Shown here: piece by piece, positions 26,705 through 36,586 of the stretch
Layout of the letters: every line of letters starts with the position of its first letter
How positions within the stretch are numbered: position 1 is the first letter of the stretch
Origin: Niveibacterium sp. 24ML
Lineage (GTDB): Bacteria; Pseudomonadota; Gammaproteobacteria; Burkholderiales; Rhodocyclaceae
Assembly (NCBI RefSeq): GCF_026586805.1
Contig: NZ_JAPFHA010000014.1
Span: forward strand, 1-64,000
Length of the DNA: 64,000 nt
Direction of reading: 5' to 3'
Position numbers and translations under genes: made by a program
Notes under the pieces: model-generated
What the model was told of the DNA's origin: nothing
The model's input: only the letters and a program-made list of their open reading frames with translations
Databases searched by the model: none

Positions 26705-26792
26705 GCCGAACCTCCCGCGCCATGCATCTGCAAGTCCATTAGGATTAGATCAAGCCACGCCGCACCACAAGCACCGTTTGTCGGGAGGTCTC

Positions 26793-27788
26793 ATGGTCCG
26801 CACCTATCGCGCAATGCTGTCGTCGCAATCAGGCAAACCGCTGATCGAAACCGAACGCCAGGTGCCGCAGCCAGCATACGGCCAAGTGCTGCTGCGCGTG
26901 GAGGCCTGTGGCGTTTGCCGCACCGACCTGCACCTTGTCGATGGCGAACTGCCGCAGGCGAGCCTCCCGATCGTGCCCGGGCATGAAATCGTTGCGCGCG
27001 TCGAAGCCCTGGGTCCCGGCGTGGGCGGATTCAGCCGCGGTCAGCGCGTCGGCGTCCCGTGGCTGGGCTGGACCTGCGGGCGCTGCAGCTACTGCTTGAG
27101 CGGCCACGAGAACCTTTGCGACGCGGCGCGATTTACCGGATGCCAGATCGACGGCGGCTACGCCGAGTACTGCGTGGCCGACGCACGCTACTGCTTCGCG
27201 CTGCCTGAAGGTGCCGATGCCGCCACCCTCGCCCCGTTGCTGTGCGCCGGGCTCATCGGCTACCGCGCCCTTGCCATGGCGGGCGACGCGCGACGCATCG
27301 GCCTGTACGGCTTTGGCGCCGCAGCACACATCGTCACGCAGGTGGCCCGCCAGCAGGGTCGCGAGGTCTTTGCATTCACCCGCGCCAGCGACACGCAAAG
27401 CCAGGCGTTCGCCCTGCGGCTCGGTGCCACCTGGGCTGGCGCCTCCACCGAATCCGCGCCCGCACCGCTTGATGCGGCGCTGATCTTTGCTCCGGTCGGC
27501 GCCCTTGTCCCGCTGGCGCTGCAATCCACGCGCAAAGGCGGGCGCGTCATCTGTGCAGGCATCCACATGAGCGACATTCCCGGCTTCCCGTATTCGCAAC
27601 TCTGGGGCGAACGGCAGATCCGCTCTGTCGCCAACCTCACCCGCCGCGACGGCAGCGAATTCCTCGATCTGATCGCACGCCATCCGGTCCATACCGAGGT
27701 CACGACCTTCCCGCTCGCCCAGGCAAATCAGGCGCTTTCAAGCTTGCGTGCAGGCGCGCTTCAGGGCGCGGCAGTGCTGATCCCCTGA
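26793..27788 (+). CDS. Zinc-dependent alcohol dehydrogenase family protein
   Basis: A 331-aa medium-chain dehydrogenase. It has the catalytic zinc region [14 protein letters not shown] and [12 protein letters not shown], and a structural zinc loop [15 protein letters not shown]. The Rossmann domain carries [10 protein letters not shown] in place of the usual GxGxxG. ATG 26793 has CGGGAGG 6 nt upstream. The substrate is unknown. It is divergent from bcp. Confidence 0.92.
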   Translation: MVRTYRAMLSSQSGKPLIETERQVPQPAYGQVLLRVEACGVCRTDLHLVDGELPQASLPIVPGHEIVARVEALGPGVGGFSRGQRVGVPWLGWTCGRCSYCLSGHENLCDAARFTGCQIDGGYAEYCVADARYCFALPEGADAATLAPLLCAGLIGYRALAMAGDARRIGLYGFGAAAHIVTQVARQQGREVFAFTRASDTQSQAFALRLGATWAGASTESAPAPLDAALIFAPVGALVPLALQSTRKGGRVICAGIHMSDIPGFPYSQLWGERQIRSVANLTRRDGSEFLDLIARHPVHTEVTTFPLAQANQALSSLRAGALQGAAVLIP

Positions 27789-27811
27789 ACGGCCTTGCGC
27801 CCCAAACGTTT

Positions 27812-27827
27812 CTGTACAAAAATACAG
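27812..27827 (+). promoter_or_regulatory. LexA operator (SOS box)
   Basis: CTGTACAAAAATACAG is a perfect CTGT-N8-ACAG SOS box. It ends 2 nt before the lexA start codon, so LexA bound here would repress its own gene. The position leaves no room for a Shine-Dalgarno between box and start. Confidence 0.88.
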
Positions 27828-27829
27828 TC

Positions 27830-28432
27830 ATGACCCAAGCATCAGAACTGACGGCGCGCCAAGCCGAAATCCTCGACCTCATTCGTCGCACCGTGCGCGA
27901 CGAAGGGCGTCCGCCGACGCGCATCGAAATCTGCGAGGCCTTCGGATTCCGCTCACCCAACGCGGCCGAAGAACACCTCAAGGCGCTGGTGCGAAAAGGC
28001 GCGATCTCGATGGAAGAAGGTCGCGCACGCGGCATTCGCCTGCTTGAAGAAACCGGGCTTCCGCTGATCGGCCGTGTTGCCGCCGGCAGCCCGATCCTGG
28101 CAAGCGAGAACTGCGAAAAGCGCCTCGACATCGATCCGTCGATGTTCTCGCCGTCTGCCGACTACCTGCTGCGCGTCAAAGGGCTGTCGATGCGTGACGC
28201 AGGCATTCTCGACGGTGACCTGATCGCCGTTCACCGCACAGCCGACGCGCGCAACGGGCAAATCGTGGTCGCCCGGCTTGGCGATGAAGTGACCGTCAAA
28301 CGCCTTGAAAAGCGTGGCAGCCGCATTCGCCTGCTGGCGGAAAACGCCGACTTCGCGCCGATTGAACCCGAGGGCGAGGAGTTCGCGCTCGAAGGTGTCG
28401 TCGTCGGGCTGATCCGCAACGGCGTGCACTGA
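27830..28432 (+). CDS. lexA: LexA, SOS-response repressor and self-cleaving protease
   Basis: A 200-aa repressor. The N-terminal winged helix ([20 protein letters not shown], residues 7-26, recognition helix [20 protein letters not shown]) is followed by the S24 domain: cleavage site Ala85-Gly86, catalytic Ser120 (KGLSMRDAG) and Lys157 (VTVKRL). All key residues are present. It starts 2 nt after an SOS box with no Shine-Dalgarno, so the mRNA may be leaderless or very short-leadered. It overlaps the next gene as TGATG. Confidence 0.97.
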   Translation: MTQASELTARQAEILDLIRRTVRDEGRPPTRIEICEAFGFRSPNAAEEHLKALVRKGAISMEEGRARGIRLLEETGLPLIGRVAAGSPILASENCEKRLDIDPSMFSPSADYLLRVKGLSMRDAGILDGDLIAVHRTADARNGQIVVARLGDEVTVKRLEKRGSRIRLLAENADFAPIEPEGEEFALEGVVVGLIRNGVH

Positions 28433-29016
28433 TGTCGTACCCCGCAAGGACCCCTGCCACCCGCGCACAACTGGTGGCGCGCAGCAATCGCCTGCTCATC
28501 TGGGCAGTTGTGCTGGCGGCGCCGTCCGTCGCGCTCGGGCTCAAGGTCGGCGCAGTTTGGGCGAGCGTCGCCCAACTTGCTGGCGCTTCTTTCATGCTTG
28601 CGGCCACCCTGTTCGGGCTGGCGCTGATCGTGCTTCCGCTGGGCTGCATGGTTTGCCTCATCAGCGCCCTGTTCATGCGTGTCGAGAGCCTTCTTCGCCC
28701 CCCCTACGACACGCATCCGACGCTGGCCGACAAGCTGTGCGTTGCCGGCGCCGTCCTTGCCAGCCTTTTGCCCGCCGCTTGGCCGGCATCAAAAGTGGCG
28801 CGAGCGCTGACGACCGGGCAGATCACGATTCGCCAGCCGATTGAGCACAGCTTCTCCGCCAGCAGCGATGCCCTCGCGTACTGGGAGAACATTGGCTACT
28901 GGACGCTCGCGGCCATTGCGCTCGCTGGCCTTGCCGCATACTTCTGGCGTTCGCGCTGGCGTATTCATCAAGCCAATCAATCGTCACCGCGCGAAACACC
29001 CGCAAGCGCACGCTGA
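28432..29016 (+). CDS. Inner-membrane protein of unknown function, coupled to lexA
   Basis: A 194-aa protein with four predicted membrane helices (about residues 20-38, 44-76 as two segments, 100-118, 152-168), a loop rich in Ser/Ala and a basic tail. Its ATG overlaps the lexA stop by one base, so it should be SOS-induced with lexA. In other proteobacteria the lexA partner is often SulA or an exporter; this protein resembles neither. I do not recognise the family. Confidence 0.82.
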   Translation: MSYPARTPATRAQLVARSNRLLIWAVVLAAPSVALGLKVGAVWASVAQLAGASFMLAATLFGLALIVLPLGCMVCLISALFMRVESLLRPPYDTHPTLADKLCVAGAVLASLLPAAWPASKVARALTTGQITIRQPIEHSFSASSDALAYWENIGYWTLAAIALAGLAAYFWRSRWRIHQANQSSPRETPASAR

Positions 29017-29110
29017 ATCGCACCCGCCTGCCGCCTCGCCCGCGCCGCCGCGTGCGTTGCAGCCCTGCTAGACTTGAGAGCCCGGCAGAGCACAACGAAG
29101 AGGCGCAGAG

Positions 29111-30280
29111 ATGAACATCATCGACGACATCCGCGCACGTCAGACCGACCTGGCACGCATCCGGCGCGACATTCACGCCCACCCTGAGCTTGCGTTCGAC
29201 GAGCATCGCACTAGCGAAATCGTCGCCAAGCACCTGGAATCGCTTGGCATCGAAACGCATCGTGGCATCGGTCGCACCGGCGTCGTGGGCGTAATCCGCG
29301 CAGGCAGCAGCACGCGCGCGATTGGCCTGCGCGCTGACATGGACGCGCTACCGATCACCGAGCGCAACACCTTTGACCATCGCTCGCGGCACGCAGGCCG
29401 CATGCACGCCTGTGGACACGACGGGCACACCACAATGCTTCTGGGCGCGGCCGAATACCTGAGCAAGCACCGCAACTTCGACGGCACGGTTGTTCTGATC
29501 TTTCAGCCGGCCGAAGAAGGCGAAGGCGGCGCGCCCGCGATGCTTGCCGATGGCATGCTTGAGCGATTTCCGTGCGACATGATCTTCGGCATGCACAACT
29601 GGCCAGGCCTGCCGGTCGGCAGCTTTGGCGTGTTCCCCGGCCCGGTCATGGCCAGCTCAGATCAGTGGGAGATCGACATCATCGGTCGTGGCGCCCACGC
29701 GGCCATGCCGCAGCAGGGGCTTGACCCCATCGTGGCAGGCGCGGCACTGGTGCAATCGCTCCAACACCTGATTACCCGCACGCGCGATCCGCTTGAGCCC
29801 GCGGTCTTGTCAGTGACCCAATTCCACGCGGGTGAGGCCTACAACGCCATCCCGGATCGCGCCAGCCTGATGGGTACGGTGCGGGCCCTCTCGCATGAAG
29901 AGCGTGATCGCCTTGAGGCCGCCATCGGCCGCGTTGCCGAAGGCATTGGTGCCGCGCACGGCGTGCAGACCGCCTATCGCTACCGCCGCGGCTACCCGCC
30001 GACGATCAACGCCCCCGCGCCAACCGAACTTTGCGCACAGGCAGCCCGCATCGTGGCTGGTGAGTCAGGGGTGCTCGACGGACTTCGCCCCAGCATGGGC
30101 GCAGAAGACTTTGCCTACTTCGCCCAGGCCCGCCCGGGCTGTTATGTGTGGATTGGCAACGGCCCCGGCACGGGTGGCTGCACCCTGCACAACCCGCACT
30201 ACGACTTCAACGACGAAGCGCTGCCGATTGGCGCCAGCTACTGGGTAAAGCTGGTCGAGACCGCGCTGCCAAAACCGTGA
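29111..30280 (+). CDS. M20-family amidohydrolase (hippurate hydrolase / N-acyl amino acid hydrolase type)
   Basis: A 389-aa metal-dependent hydrolase. Motifs: RADMDALPI, HACGHDGHTTMLLGAAEYL (metal ligands), FQPAEEGEGGAPAML with the catalytic Glu, and SMGAEDFAYF. A dimerisation lid spans about 180-290. The substrate is likely an N-acyl amino acid, but this cannot be told apart from other M20D enzymes. It overlaps the LysE gene by 4 nt. Confidence 0.92.
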   Translation: MNIIDDIRARQTDLARIRRDIHAHPELAFDEHRTSEIVAKHLESLGIETHRGIGRTGVVGVIRAGSSTRAIGLRADMDALPITERNTFDHRSRHAGRMHACGHDGHTTMLLGAAEYLSKHRNFDGTVVLIFQPAEEGEGGAPAMLADGMLERFPCDMIFGMHNWPGLPVGSFGVFPGPVMASSDQWEIDIIGRGAHAAMPQQGLDPIVAGAALVQSLQHLITRTRDPLEPAVLSVTQFHAGEAYNAIPDRASLMGTVRALSHEERDRLEAAIGRVAEGIGAAHGVQTAYRYRRGYPPTINAPAPTELCAQAARIVAGESGVLDGLRPSMGAEDFAYFAQARPGCYVWIGNGPGTGGCTLHNPHYDFNDEALPIGASYWVKLVETALPKP

Positions 30281-30906
30281 CCGCCCACCAGATCGCCTTG
30301 TTCCTTGGGGCTGCCCTGCTGCTTGCCCTGGCGCCCGGCCCGGACAACCTCGGCGTGCTGGCGCTGGGCATCTCGCGCGGCAAGTCCATCGCGCTGGGCT
30401 TTGCGCTCGGCTGTGCCGCCGGCTGCCTGAATCACACACTCCTGGCAGTGATTGGCGTCTCCGCCCTGATTGCGGCGTCGCCGCTGGCGTTCAAGGCCAT
30501 GCAGCTGCTTGGCGCCGCCTACCTTGTCTGGATCGGAATCCAGGCACTGCGCTCGCGCGGCACCGGCATCAGCCAGACCAACGCGCCGCAGACCGGCGCC
30601 AGCTTCGCTTCATCGTTCCGGCAAGGCCTCATCGCCAACGCCATCAATCCGAAAGTGGGCCTTTTCTTTCTTTCCTTCTTGCCCCAGTTCGTTCGGCCCG
30701 ACGGCTGGCCCGCCCATTGGCAACTTGCATGCTTGGGCGCCCTCTTCGCGCTGGTCGCCGCGCTGGTGTTTGGCGCCATCGCCCTGGCGGCAGATCCGAT
30801 CGGCGTCTGGCTGCGCCGGCGCGAACGCCTGGGGCTCTGGCTTGATCGCGCCTCCGGGGGGCTCTTCGTCGGCCTCGGCATCCTCACGGCGGCGGGAATC
30901 CGCTGA
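30277..30906 (+). CDS. LysE/RhtB-family amino acid exporter
   Basis: A 209-aa membrane protein with about six hydrophobic segments and the family start [19 protein letters not shown] and the central [15 protein letters not shown]. It probably exports an amino acid or its derivative. GTG 30277 overlaps the M20 stop (GTGA); upstream in-frame sequence belongs to the M20 gene. The pairing with an amidohydrolase suggests export of the released amino acid, an inference. Confidence 0.92.
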   Translation: MTAHQIALFLGAALLLALAPGPDNLGVLALGISRGKSIALGFALGCAAGCLNHTLLAVIGVSALIAASPLAFKAMQLLGAAYLVWIGIQALRSRGTGISQTNAPQTGASFASSFRQGLIANAINPKVGLFFLSFLPQFVRPDGWPAHWQLACLGALFALVAALVFGAIALAADPIGVWLRRRERLGLWLDRASGGLFVGLGILTAAGIR

Positions 30907-30962
30907 TTGCCTGCTGCGGCAGGCTGAGGCAGACTCCCGCCCCTCGCATTCGGAAACACCTC

Positions 30963-31787
30963 ATGCAAGTCCATCGCTCGATTCAAAGCCTGCGCGCGGC
31001 ACTCAAGAACGCACGCCGTATCGCGTTTGCGCCCACCATGGGCAATCTGCACGCAGGCCATGTCAGCCTGATGGAACAGGCGCGCCACCACAGCGAAACC
31101 GTGGTGTCCAGCATCTTCGTGAATCGGCTCCAGTTCGGCCCCAACGAAGACTTCGACAAGTACCCGCGGACCTTCGAGGCCGACTGCGCACAACTTGACG
31201 CCGCCGGGGTTGCCCACCTGTTTGCGCCCGACGAGGCGGAGCTCTACCCCGCGCCGCAGCAGTACTTCATCTCACCTGCACAGGCGCAGGACTCGATCCT
31301 CGAAGGCGCCTGCCGCCCAGGGCACTTCCGCGGTGTTGCAACCGTCGTCGCGAAGCTCTTCAACATCGTCCAGCCCCACGTCGCACTGTTCGGCAAGAAG
31401 GACTACCAGCAGCTGATGGTGATCCGCAACATGGTGCGCGAGCTGGCAATGCCGATCGAGATCATTGGTTGCGAGACGATCCGCGCAAGCGACGGGCTCG
31501 CGCTGTCTTCCCGCAATGGCTACCTGAGCCCCGACGAACGCGCCGAAGCGCCCCGCCTGCACCGGCAACTCGCCGCCATCGCCGAAGCCGTGCGCGCCGG
31601 GCGCCAGGATTTCAGCGCGCTCGAAGTCGCCGCCGTTTCGCACCTGCGCGAGGCAGGCTGGGCGCCAGACTATGTCGCCATTCGCCGCCAGCAGGATCTG
31701 CAAGCAGCCGACGCACGCAGCCCCTTGGTCGTCCTCGCCGCAGCAAGGCTCGGCACCACACGCCTGATTGACAACCTGGAAATCTGA
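30963..31787 (+). CDS. panC: Pantothenate synthetase
   Basis: A 274-aa enzyme that joins pantoate and beta-alanine with ATP in coenzyme A synthesis. The HIGH-like motif is in [15 protein letters not shown] (His30, His33), with [28 protein letters not shown] and the KMSKS-equivalent SSRNGYL. Length is normal. The partner panB is not adjacent. Shine-Dalgarno is weak (GGAAAC). Confidence 0.96.
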   Translation: MQVHRSIQSLRAALKNARRIAFAPTMGNLHAGHVSLMEQARHHSETVVSSIFVNRLQFGPNEDFDKYPRTFEADCAQLDAAGVAHLFAPDEAELYPAPQQYFISPAQAQDSILEGACRPGHFRGVATVVAKLFNIVQPHVALFGKKDYQQLMVIRNMVRELAMPIEIIGCETIRASDGLALSSRNGYLSPDERAEAPRLHRQLAAIAEAVRAGRQDFSALEVAAVSHLREAGWAPDYVAIRRQQDLQAADARSPLVVLAAARLGTTRLIDNLEI

Positions 31788-31925
31788 CGCTTGCCGCCCA
31801 CGGCATCCGCCCACCAGACGTATCACCCGGCGCTCGATTGCCGGACGAACATCACTCAAGCCTAAAGATGGACGGCGGCGGCACTGAATCCCGCCGCGAA
31901 GCATCCGTGTATGTCCGGCGAACCC

Positions 31926-32120
31926 ATCTGAGCCAGCATCCGACGGCGTGAAAGATAGTGTCCACCAACAGAACAGGCGGACATCATGCAAGAGCGTCGG
32001 AGTCGGTCCCGCCCAGCACATAGCGCAGCATTCAAGGCCAAGACCGGTACTGAAAGAGAGACGCGGGTGGCGGGCAAGCCAGCGCCCAAGCGCCGCCTCG
32101 CGACCCGCACAAGTCGCTGA
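31926..32120 (+). other. Gap with a possible decayed transposase start
   Basis: Within the 450-nt gap between panC and ppa, ATG 31986 opens a 44-codon frame whose start (SRPAHSAAFKAK) resembles the first residues of IS3-type OrfA proteins, then becomes basic low-complexity sequence and stops. Upstream, TGTCCACC and GGCGGACA form a 7-of-8 inverted repeat (31959-31983). The rest of the gap shows nothing else. A relic of an insertion sequence is possible but weakly supported. Confidence 0.2.
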
Positions 32121-32130
32121 ACCAAAGAAA

Positions 32131-32152
32131 AGGCCGTCCCTCGGGACGGCCT
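32131..32152 (-). terminator. Intrinsic terminator of ppa
   Basis: A 9-bp stem AGGCCGTCC / GGACGGCCT with a CTCG loop; the minus-strand 3' side continues TTTTCTTT. It lies about 90 nt after the ppa stop. Confidence 0.8.
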
Positions 32153-32238
32153 ACAAGGAGAGAGTCGATGCGTGGGAACCACCCCACGATACTTATAACG
32201 ACCGCCCTCCTCCTGAACTTTAGGGCTTTGGCGAAGAA

Positions 32239-32769
32239 TCAGCCCTGCGCGCCCTTCTCAATGCCGGCCATGATTTCGCCGATCGCATCTTCCAGGCCAC
32301 CCCAGCCCATGACCTTGACCCACTTGCCCGGCTCCAGATCCTTGTAGTGCTCGAAGAAGTGCACGATCTGGCTGCGCAGCAGTTCGGGCAGATCATCAAG
32401 GCTCTTGACGCGGTCATACAGCGAGGTCGTCTTCGAAACCGGCACCGCCACCAGCTTGGCGTCTTCGCCGCCCTCGTCCTGCATCTTGAGCATGCCCAAC
32501 GCGCGGCAACGCACAACAATGCCCGGCAGCAGCGGGAACGGGGTCACGACAAGCACATCAACCGGGTCGCCATCGCCGGCGATCGTGCAGGGGATATAGC
32601 CGTAGTTGCAGGGATAGTGCATCGAAGTACCCATGAAACGGTCGACAAACATCGCACCGGTTTCCTTGTCGACTTCGTACTTGATCGGGTCGGCGTGCGC
32701 CGGAATTTCGATGATGACGTTGAATTCGCCCGGGGCCTTGCTGCCCGGCGTGACGTTATGAAGGCTCAT
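32239..32769 (-). CDS. ppa: Soluble inorganic pyrophosphatase
   Basis: A 176-aa family I pyrophosphatase hydrolysing PPi in the cytosol. Motifs: [41 protein letters not shown] (metal-binding acids) and the C-terminal [10 protein letters not shown]. Its Shine-Dalgarno region is the AG-rich AACAGAGAGAC. It is divergent from hppA, which also consumes PPi but stores the energy. Confidence 0.97.
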   Translation of the reverse strand: MSLHNVTPGSKAPGEFNVIIEIPAHADPIKYEVDKETGAMFVDRFMGTSMHYPCNYGYIPCTIAGDGDPVDVLVVTPFPLLPGIVVRCRALGMLKMQDEGGEDAKLVAVPVSKTTSLYDRVKSLDDLPELLRSQIVHFFEHYKDLEPGKWVKVMGWGGLEDAIGEIMAGIEKGAQG

Positions 32770-32893
32770 GTCGGTCTCTCTGTTTGTGGTTTAAGAACGC
32801 GCAGAGCCGAATTTTATCACCCGAAGCTTACGACTTGCTGCACCGCACCCAAGACACCGGGTTTGCGCTGGATCAGACCAGCCCGTAAGCACA

Positions 32894-32923
32894 TTGCCAT
32901 CGCCAACTTCGCTCCATTAGGAT
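32894..32923 (+). promoter_or_regulatory. Candidate hppA promoter
   Basis: TTGCCA (32894-32899) and TAGGAT (32918-32923) are 18 nt apart, giving a start near 32930 and a leader of about 90 nt. Confidence 0.4.
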
Positions 32924-33019
32924 GCCGCAGCGCCCGCGATCGCACCGACTTCGACACGGACGCCAAGAGAGTCGCTTCAGGCAGTAGAAAACCTTCTAAA
33001 AACCAAAGGAGTTGCCCAT

Positions 33020-35077
33020 ATGTCGACGACCATGGCGCTGTATCTCGCCTTGGCCTGTGGCCTTGCAGCCGTCTTGTACGGCTTCATTTCTCGCAGCTGG
33101 ATTCTTTCGCAGGACCCCGGTAACGCCCGCATGCAGGAAATTGCGAGCGCAATCCAGCAAGGGGCTGCGGCTTACCTCGCAAGGCAATATCGGACAATCG
33201 CCATCGTTGGCGTCGTCCTCGCAATTCTGATCGCCGTATTCCTCGACCTCACCACCGCCGGCGGATTTGTGCTGGGCGCATTCCTGTCTGGCGCTTGCGG
33301 CTTCATCGGCATGAACGTATCGGTTCGCGCCAACGTCCGCACCGCGCAGGCAGCCACCAAGGGCATCGGCCCGGCGCTTGACGTGGCCTTCCGCGGCGGC
33401 GCCATCACCGGCATGCTGGTGGTTGGACTCGGCCTGCTGGGTGTCGGCCTGTTCTTCCTCTTCCTGAGCAAAGGCGCGACGGTGGCCGATTCGGCAACGC
33501 TCAAACCGCTGCTCGGTTTCGCGTTCGGCTCCTCGCTGATCTCGATCTTTGCGCGTCTGGGTGGCGGCATCTTCACCAAGGGCGCGGACGTTGGTGCCGA
33601 CCTCGTCGGCAAAGTCGAAGCCGGCATCCCGGAAGACGACCCCCGCAACCCCGCCGTGATTGCCGACAACGTTGGCGACAACGTCGGTGACTGTGCCGGC
33701 ATGGCGGCCGACCTGTTCGAAACCTACGCCGTGACGCTGATCGCAACAATGGCGCTGGGCGCACTGATGGTTTCCGGCGCTCCGCTGAATGCCGTGATCT
33801 ACCCGCTGCTGCTGGGCGGCGTGTCGATCATCGCGTCGATCATCGGCTGCAGCTTCGTCAAGGCGAGCCCGGGCATGAAGAACGTGATGCCGGCGCTCTA
33901 CCGTGGCCTGGCGGTGGCGGGCGTCCTGTCGCTGGTGGCGTTCTACTTCGTCACCACGATGCTCTTTCCGCAACCGGTGCAGATGACTGGCGGCGCAATG
34001 ATCAGCGCCAACGCGCTGTTCGGCGCATGCATCGTCGGCCTGGTACTGACCGCAGCCATGGTGTGGATTACCGAGTACTACACCGGCACCGATTACAAGC
34101 CGGTTCAGCACATTGCGCAGGCTTCGACCACTGGCCACGGCACCAACATCATTGCTGGCCTGGGCGTCTCGATGAAGTCAACCGCATGGCCGGTCATCTT
34201 CGTCTGTATCGCCATATTCGTTGCCTACTACCTTGCCGGCCTGTTCGGCATTGCAGTTGCTGCCACCTCAATGCTCAGCATGGCCGGCATCGTCGTGGCG
34301 CTGGATGCCTACGGCCCGATCACCGACAACGCGGGCGGCATTGCAGAAATGGCGGAGTTGCCCGACAGCGTGCGTGACATCACCGACCCACTTGATGCCG
34401 TTGGCAACACGACCAAGGCAGTCACCAAGGGCTATGCCATCGGTTCAGCCGGCCTGGCTGCACTGGTGCTGTTCGCCGACTACACGCACGGCCTCGAAGC
34501 ACGTGGCATGCATGTGACCTTCGACCTGTCGAACCACATGGTCATCATCGGCCTCTTCATCGGTGGCCTGATCCCCTATCTCTTCGGCGCCATGGCGATG
34601 GAAGCGGTTGGCCGTGCAGCCGGCAGCGTGGTTGAAGAAGTGCGCCGCCAGTTCCGCGAGATCCCGGGCATCATGGAAGGCACCGGCAAGCCGGAGTACG
34701 GCCGCGCAGTCGACATGCTGACCAGCGCTGCAATCAAGGAAATGATTGTGCCGTCGCTGCTTCCGGTGGTCGTGCCGATCCTGGTTGGCATGCTGCTCGG
34801 CCCGGCTGCACTCGGAGGCCTGCTGATGGGCACGATCGTGACGGGTCTCTTCGTAGCGATCTCGATGTGTACTGGCGGCGGCGCTTGGGACAACGCGAAG
34901 AAGTACATCGAAGATGGCCACTTCGGCGGCAAGGGTTCTGACGCGCACAAGTCTGCGGTCACCGGCGACACCGTTGGCGACCCGTACAAGGACACGGCAG
35001 GCCCCGCAGTGAACCCGCTGATCAAGATCATCAACATCGTGGCACTGCTGATCGTGCCGCTGCTGCCGATGGTCTGA
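33020..35077 (+). CDS. hppA: Membrane-bound H+-translocating pyrophosphatase
   Basis: A 685-aa integral membrane pump with about 16 helices. The catalytic loops are present: [38 protein letters not shown] and the C-terminal [19 protein letters not shown]. In the helix [14 protein letters not shown] a Lys replaces the Ala found in potassium-dependent enzymes, which marks the potassium-independent H+ pump group. ATG 33020 has AAAGGAG 9 nt upstream. It can capture PPi energy when respiration is limited. Confidence 0.97.
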   Translation: MSTTMALYLALACGLAAVLYGFISRSWILSQDPGNARMQEIASAIQQGAAAYLARQYRTIAIVGVVLAILIAVFLDLTTAGGFVLGAFLSGACGFIGMNVSVRANVRTAQAATKGIGPALDVAFRGGAITGMLVVGLGLLGVGLFFLFLSKGATVADSATLKPLLGFAFGSSLISIFARLGGGIFTKGADVGADLVGKVEAGIPEDDPRNPAVIADNVGDNVGDCAGMAADLFETYAVTLIATMALGALMVSGAPLNAVIYPLLLGGVSIIASIIGCSFVKASPGMKNVMPALYRGLAVAGVLSLVAFYFVTTMLFPQPVQMTGGAMISANALFGACIVGLVLTAAMVWITEYYTGTDYKPVQHIAQASTTGHGTNIIAGLGVSMKSTAWPVIFVCIAIFVAYYLAGLFGIAVAATSMLSMAGIVVALDAYGPITDNAGGIAEMAELPDSVRDITDPLDAVGNTTKAVTKGYAIGSAGLAALVLFADYTHGLEARGMHVTFDLSNHMVIIGLFIGGLIPYLFGAMAMEAVGRAAGSVVEEVRRQFREIPGIMEGTGKPEYGRAVDMLTSAAIKEMIVPSLLPVVVPILVGMLLGPAALGGLLMGTIVTGLFVAISMCTGGGAWDNAKKYIEDGHFGGKGSDAHKSAVTGDTVGDPYKDTAGPAVNPLIKIINIVALLIVPLLPMV

Positions 35078-35092
35078 TACCGACCAAACGAA

Positions 35093-35155
35093 ACGGCCGC
35101 TCAGCGAGCGGCCGTGGTATTCAAAGCGGGCGCCTACGGGCGCCCCTTGCTTTTT
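35093..35155 (+). terminator. Double hairpin terminator of hppA
   Basis: A 10-bp stem ACGGCCGCTC / GAGCGGCCGT (35093-35115) is followed by GGGCGCC / GGCGCCC (35128-35145) and the T-rich TTGCTTTTT. The second hairpin with its T-tract should terminate hppA; it abuts the stop of the convergent metal-binding gene. Confidence 0.75.
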
Positions 35156-35361
35156 CAGCCCGCCTCGAACCCGGCGGCCTCGACCGCTTGTCTGAATGCA
35201 TCAAGGCCGGTGCGCTGCGCATCAAACGAGATGGTCGCAGCGGACTGCTCAAGCGAAACACTGGCATGTTCAACGCCGTCGATCGCCCGCAGCACGCGCT
35301 CAACGGAGCCCACGCACCCCTGGCAACTCATGCCGCCCACCTTCAACACGACTGTTTCCAA
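35155..35361 (-). CDS. Heavy-metal-associated (HMA) domain protein, CopZ-like
   Basis: A 68-aa ferredoxin-like metal chaperone with the motif GGMSCQGCVGSVERVL (CxxC), probably binding Cu(I). TTG 35361 is chosen because it gives the normal length and AGGTAGG lies 4 nt upstream; an earlier in-frame TTG at 35391 lies inside the preceding gene. It starts 5 nt after the universal stress gene stop, last in the hemN operon. Delivery of copper to CcoI or the cbb3 oxidase is a reasonable inference. Confidence 0.88.
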   Translation of the reverse strand: METVVLKVGGMSCQGCVGSVERVLRAIDGVEHASVSLEQSAATISFDAQRTGLDAFRQAVEAAGFEAG

Positions 35362-35366
35362 TTGAC

Positions 35367-35792
35367 CTACCTCGCAACCATCACCGGACAATGCGCCAAC
35401 TGAACGACGCGTGCGGCAACCGTACCTAGCAGCATTTTTTCAATCACGTTATGACCACGTGCGCCCAGCCAGATCCAGTCGCACCCGCGATCCGACGCAA
35501 AGGCCACGATCGTCTCAGCGGGCATTCCAACCAAGACCTGCTGCTCGAACTCAAGCCCTGCCGCCTTGAGCCGGCTGGCCGCCGGCGCCAGCGCAATGCA
35601 CCCCTCTTCGCTGTAATAACGATCCAGCGCGCTGGTCTCGATATGGCGGGTCGCAAACGTCATCGGCACGGCATTGTGCACCGTCACCAGCACGATTTCC
35701 GGCGCTTGCGCAAAGGCTCGACTAGCCCGGATCAACGCATCGACGGCCGCCAAAGACGCCGCAGAGCCATCACTTGCCAACAGTATCTTCAT
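35367..35792 (-). CDS. Universal stress protein (UspA family)
   Basis: A 141-aa single-domain protein. It begins MKILLASDGSAAS and ends with LGARGHNVIEKMLLGTVAARVVQ, the ATP-binding loop pattern GxxG-x9-G-(S/T) being partly kept. ATG 35792 is chosen by the family start; a longer open frame to 36161 overlaps the membrane protein gene. It sits between the TauE/SafE-like gene and the copper chaperone-like gene, spaced 14 and 5 nt. Confidence 0.9.
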   Translation of the reverse strand: MKILLASDGSAASLAAVDALIRASRAFAQAPEIVLVTVHNAVPMTFATRHIETSALDRYYSEEGCIALAPAASRLKAAGLEFEQQVLVGMPAETIVAFASDRGCDWIWLGARGHNVIEKMLLGTVAARVVQLAHCPVMVAR

Positions 35793-35806
35793 TCTGCTTT
35801 CTCGAC

Positions 35807-36514
35807 TCACACATGACAGACAACGCCTTGCCAGAGCTTTCCACCCAGAGTGCTGGCATTGGCCAAACCAAATACCCCAAACCCAATCACGATCAGCCCC
35901 GCCAGCCCCCTGATCCAGCCCCGCTGCAACCAGTTGCGAATCCTTGCCGCGAAGAGCCCCGCCACCATGAGATTGGGCAAAGTGCCAAGCCCGAAGGCAA
36001 GCATCAGCATGCCCCCCCGCGCAGCGGAGCCTGAAACCAAGGCTGTCGCGAGGATGCTGTACACAAGCCCGCAGGGAACGAATCCCCAGACCAAACCCAA
36101 CGGGAATGCCGCCGCCGCACTTCGCGCAGGAACAAAGCGTGCGCCAAATGGCCGGATCCACCTCCAGAGCGAATTTCCCAGACCTTCGATCGGCGCCAAG
36201 GGGCGAGTGATCCCGACAAGATAGAGCCCCAGCAGCACCAACAAAGCATTGGCTAACACATAAAAGGCCATCTGCACAGGAAGCAAGCGGTTCAGCAAGA
36301 AGCCGGTGGCTCCAATGGCCCCAAGCACCGCGCCAAAAAGCGAGTAGCTGGAAATGCGCCCGAGGTTATACGCGAGGTGAATGGGCCAGATACGCTTCAC
36401 CGCCCCGGGCAGGTTTACCGTAAGGGCCGCTACCAGCCCGCCGCACATGCCGACACAATGGGTGCCGCCCAGCAGACCAATCAGAAACGCAGCAAAGTAT
36501 CCAGCGTCAGGCAT
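35807..36514 (-). CDS. TauE/SafE-like (UreH_2) membrane protein of cbb3/copper loci
   Basis: About 235 aa with six hydrophobic segments. The first helix carries GLLGGTHCVGMCGGLVAAL and the fourth VWGFVPCGLVYSILATAL, each with cysteines suited to metal or thiol transfer. This family is often found next to fix/cco genes. It is named sulfite exporter-like, but its role is probably in copper or cytochrome assembly. The start is uncertain: ATG 36514 is chosen; TTG 36556 would add 14 residues. It is 72 nt downstream of hemN. Confidence 0.82.
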   Translation of the reverse strand: MPDAGYFAAFLIGLLGGTHCVGMCGGLVAALTVNLPGAVKRIWPIHLAYNLGRISSYSLFGAVLGAIGATGFLLNRLLPVQMAFYVLANALLVLLGLYLVGITRPLAPIEGLGNSLWRWIRPFGARFVPARSAAAAFPLGLVWGFVPCGLVYSILATALVSGSAARGGMLMLAFGLGTLPNLMVAGLFAARIRNWLQRGWIRGLAGLIVIGFGVFGLANASTLGGKLWQGVVCHV

Positions 36515-36586
36515 CAGGATCGAGACCGGCGGGAGACCGGGACTCGGAGGATTCAAAAGCGCAGTTTACACGCACGGCCCAATGCG

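Noticed and set aside
26737-26746. CCATTAGGAT shared by the adh and hppA upstream regions
   Set aside because: At hppA it is explained by a -10 element; at adh there is no matching -35, and a 10-nt match is expected by chance in a window this size.
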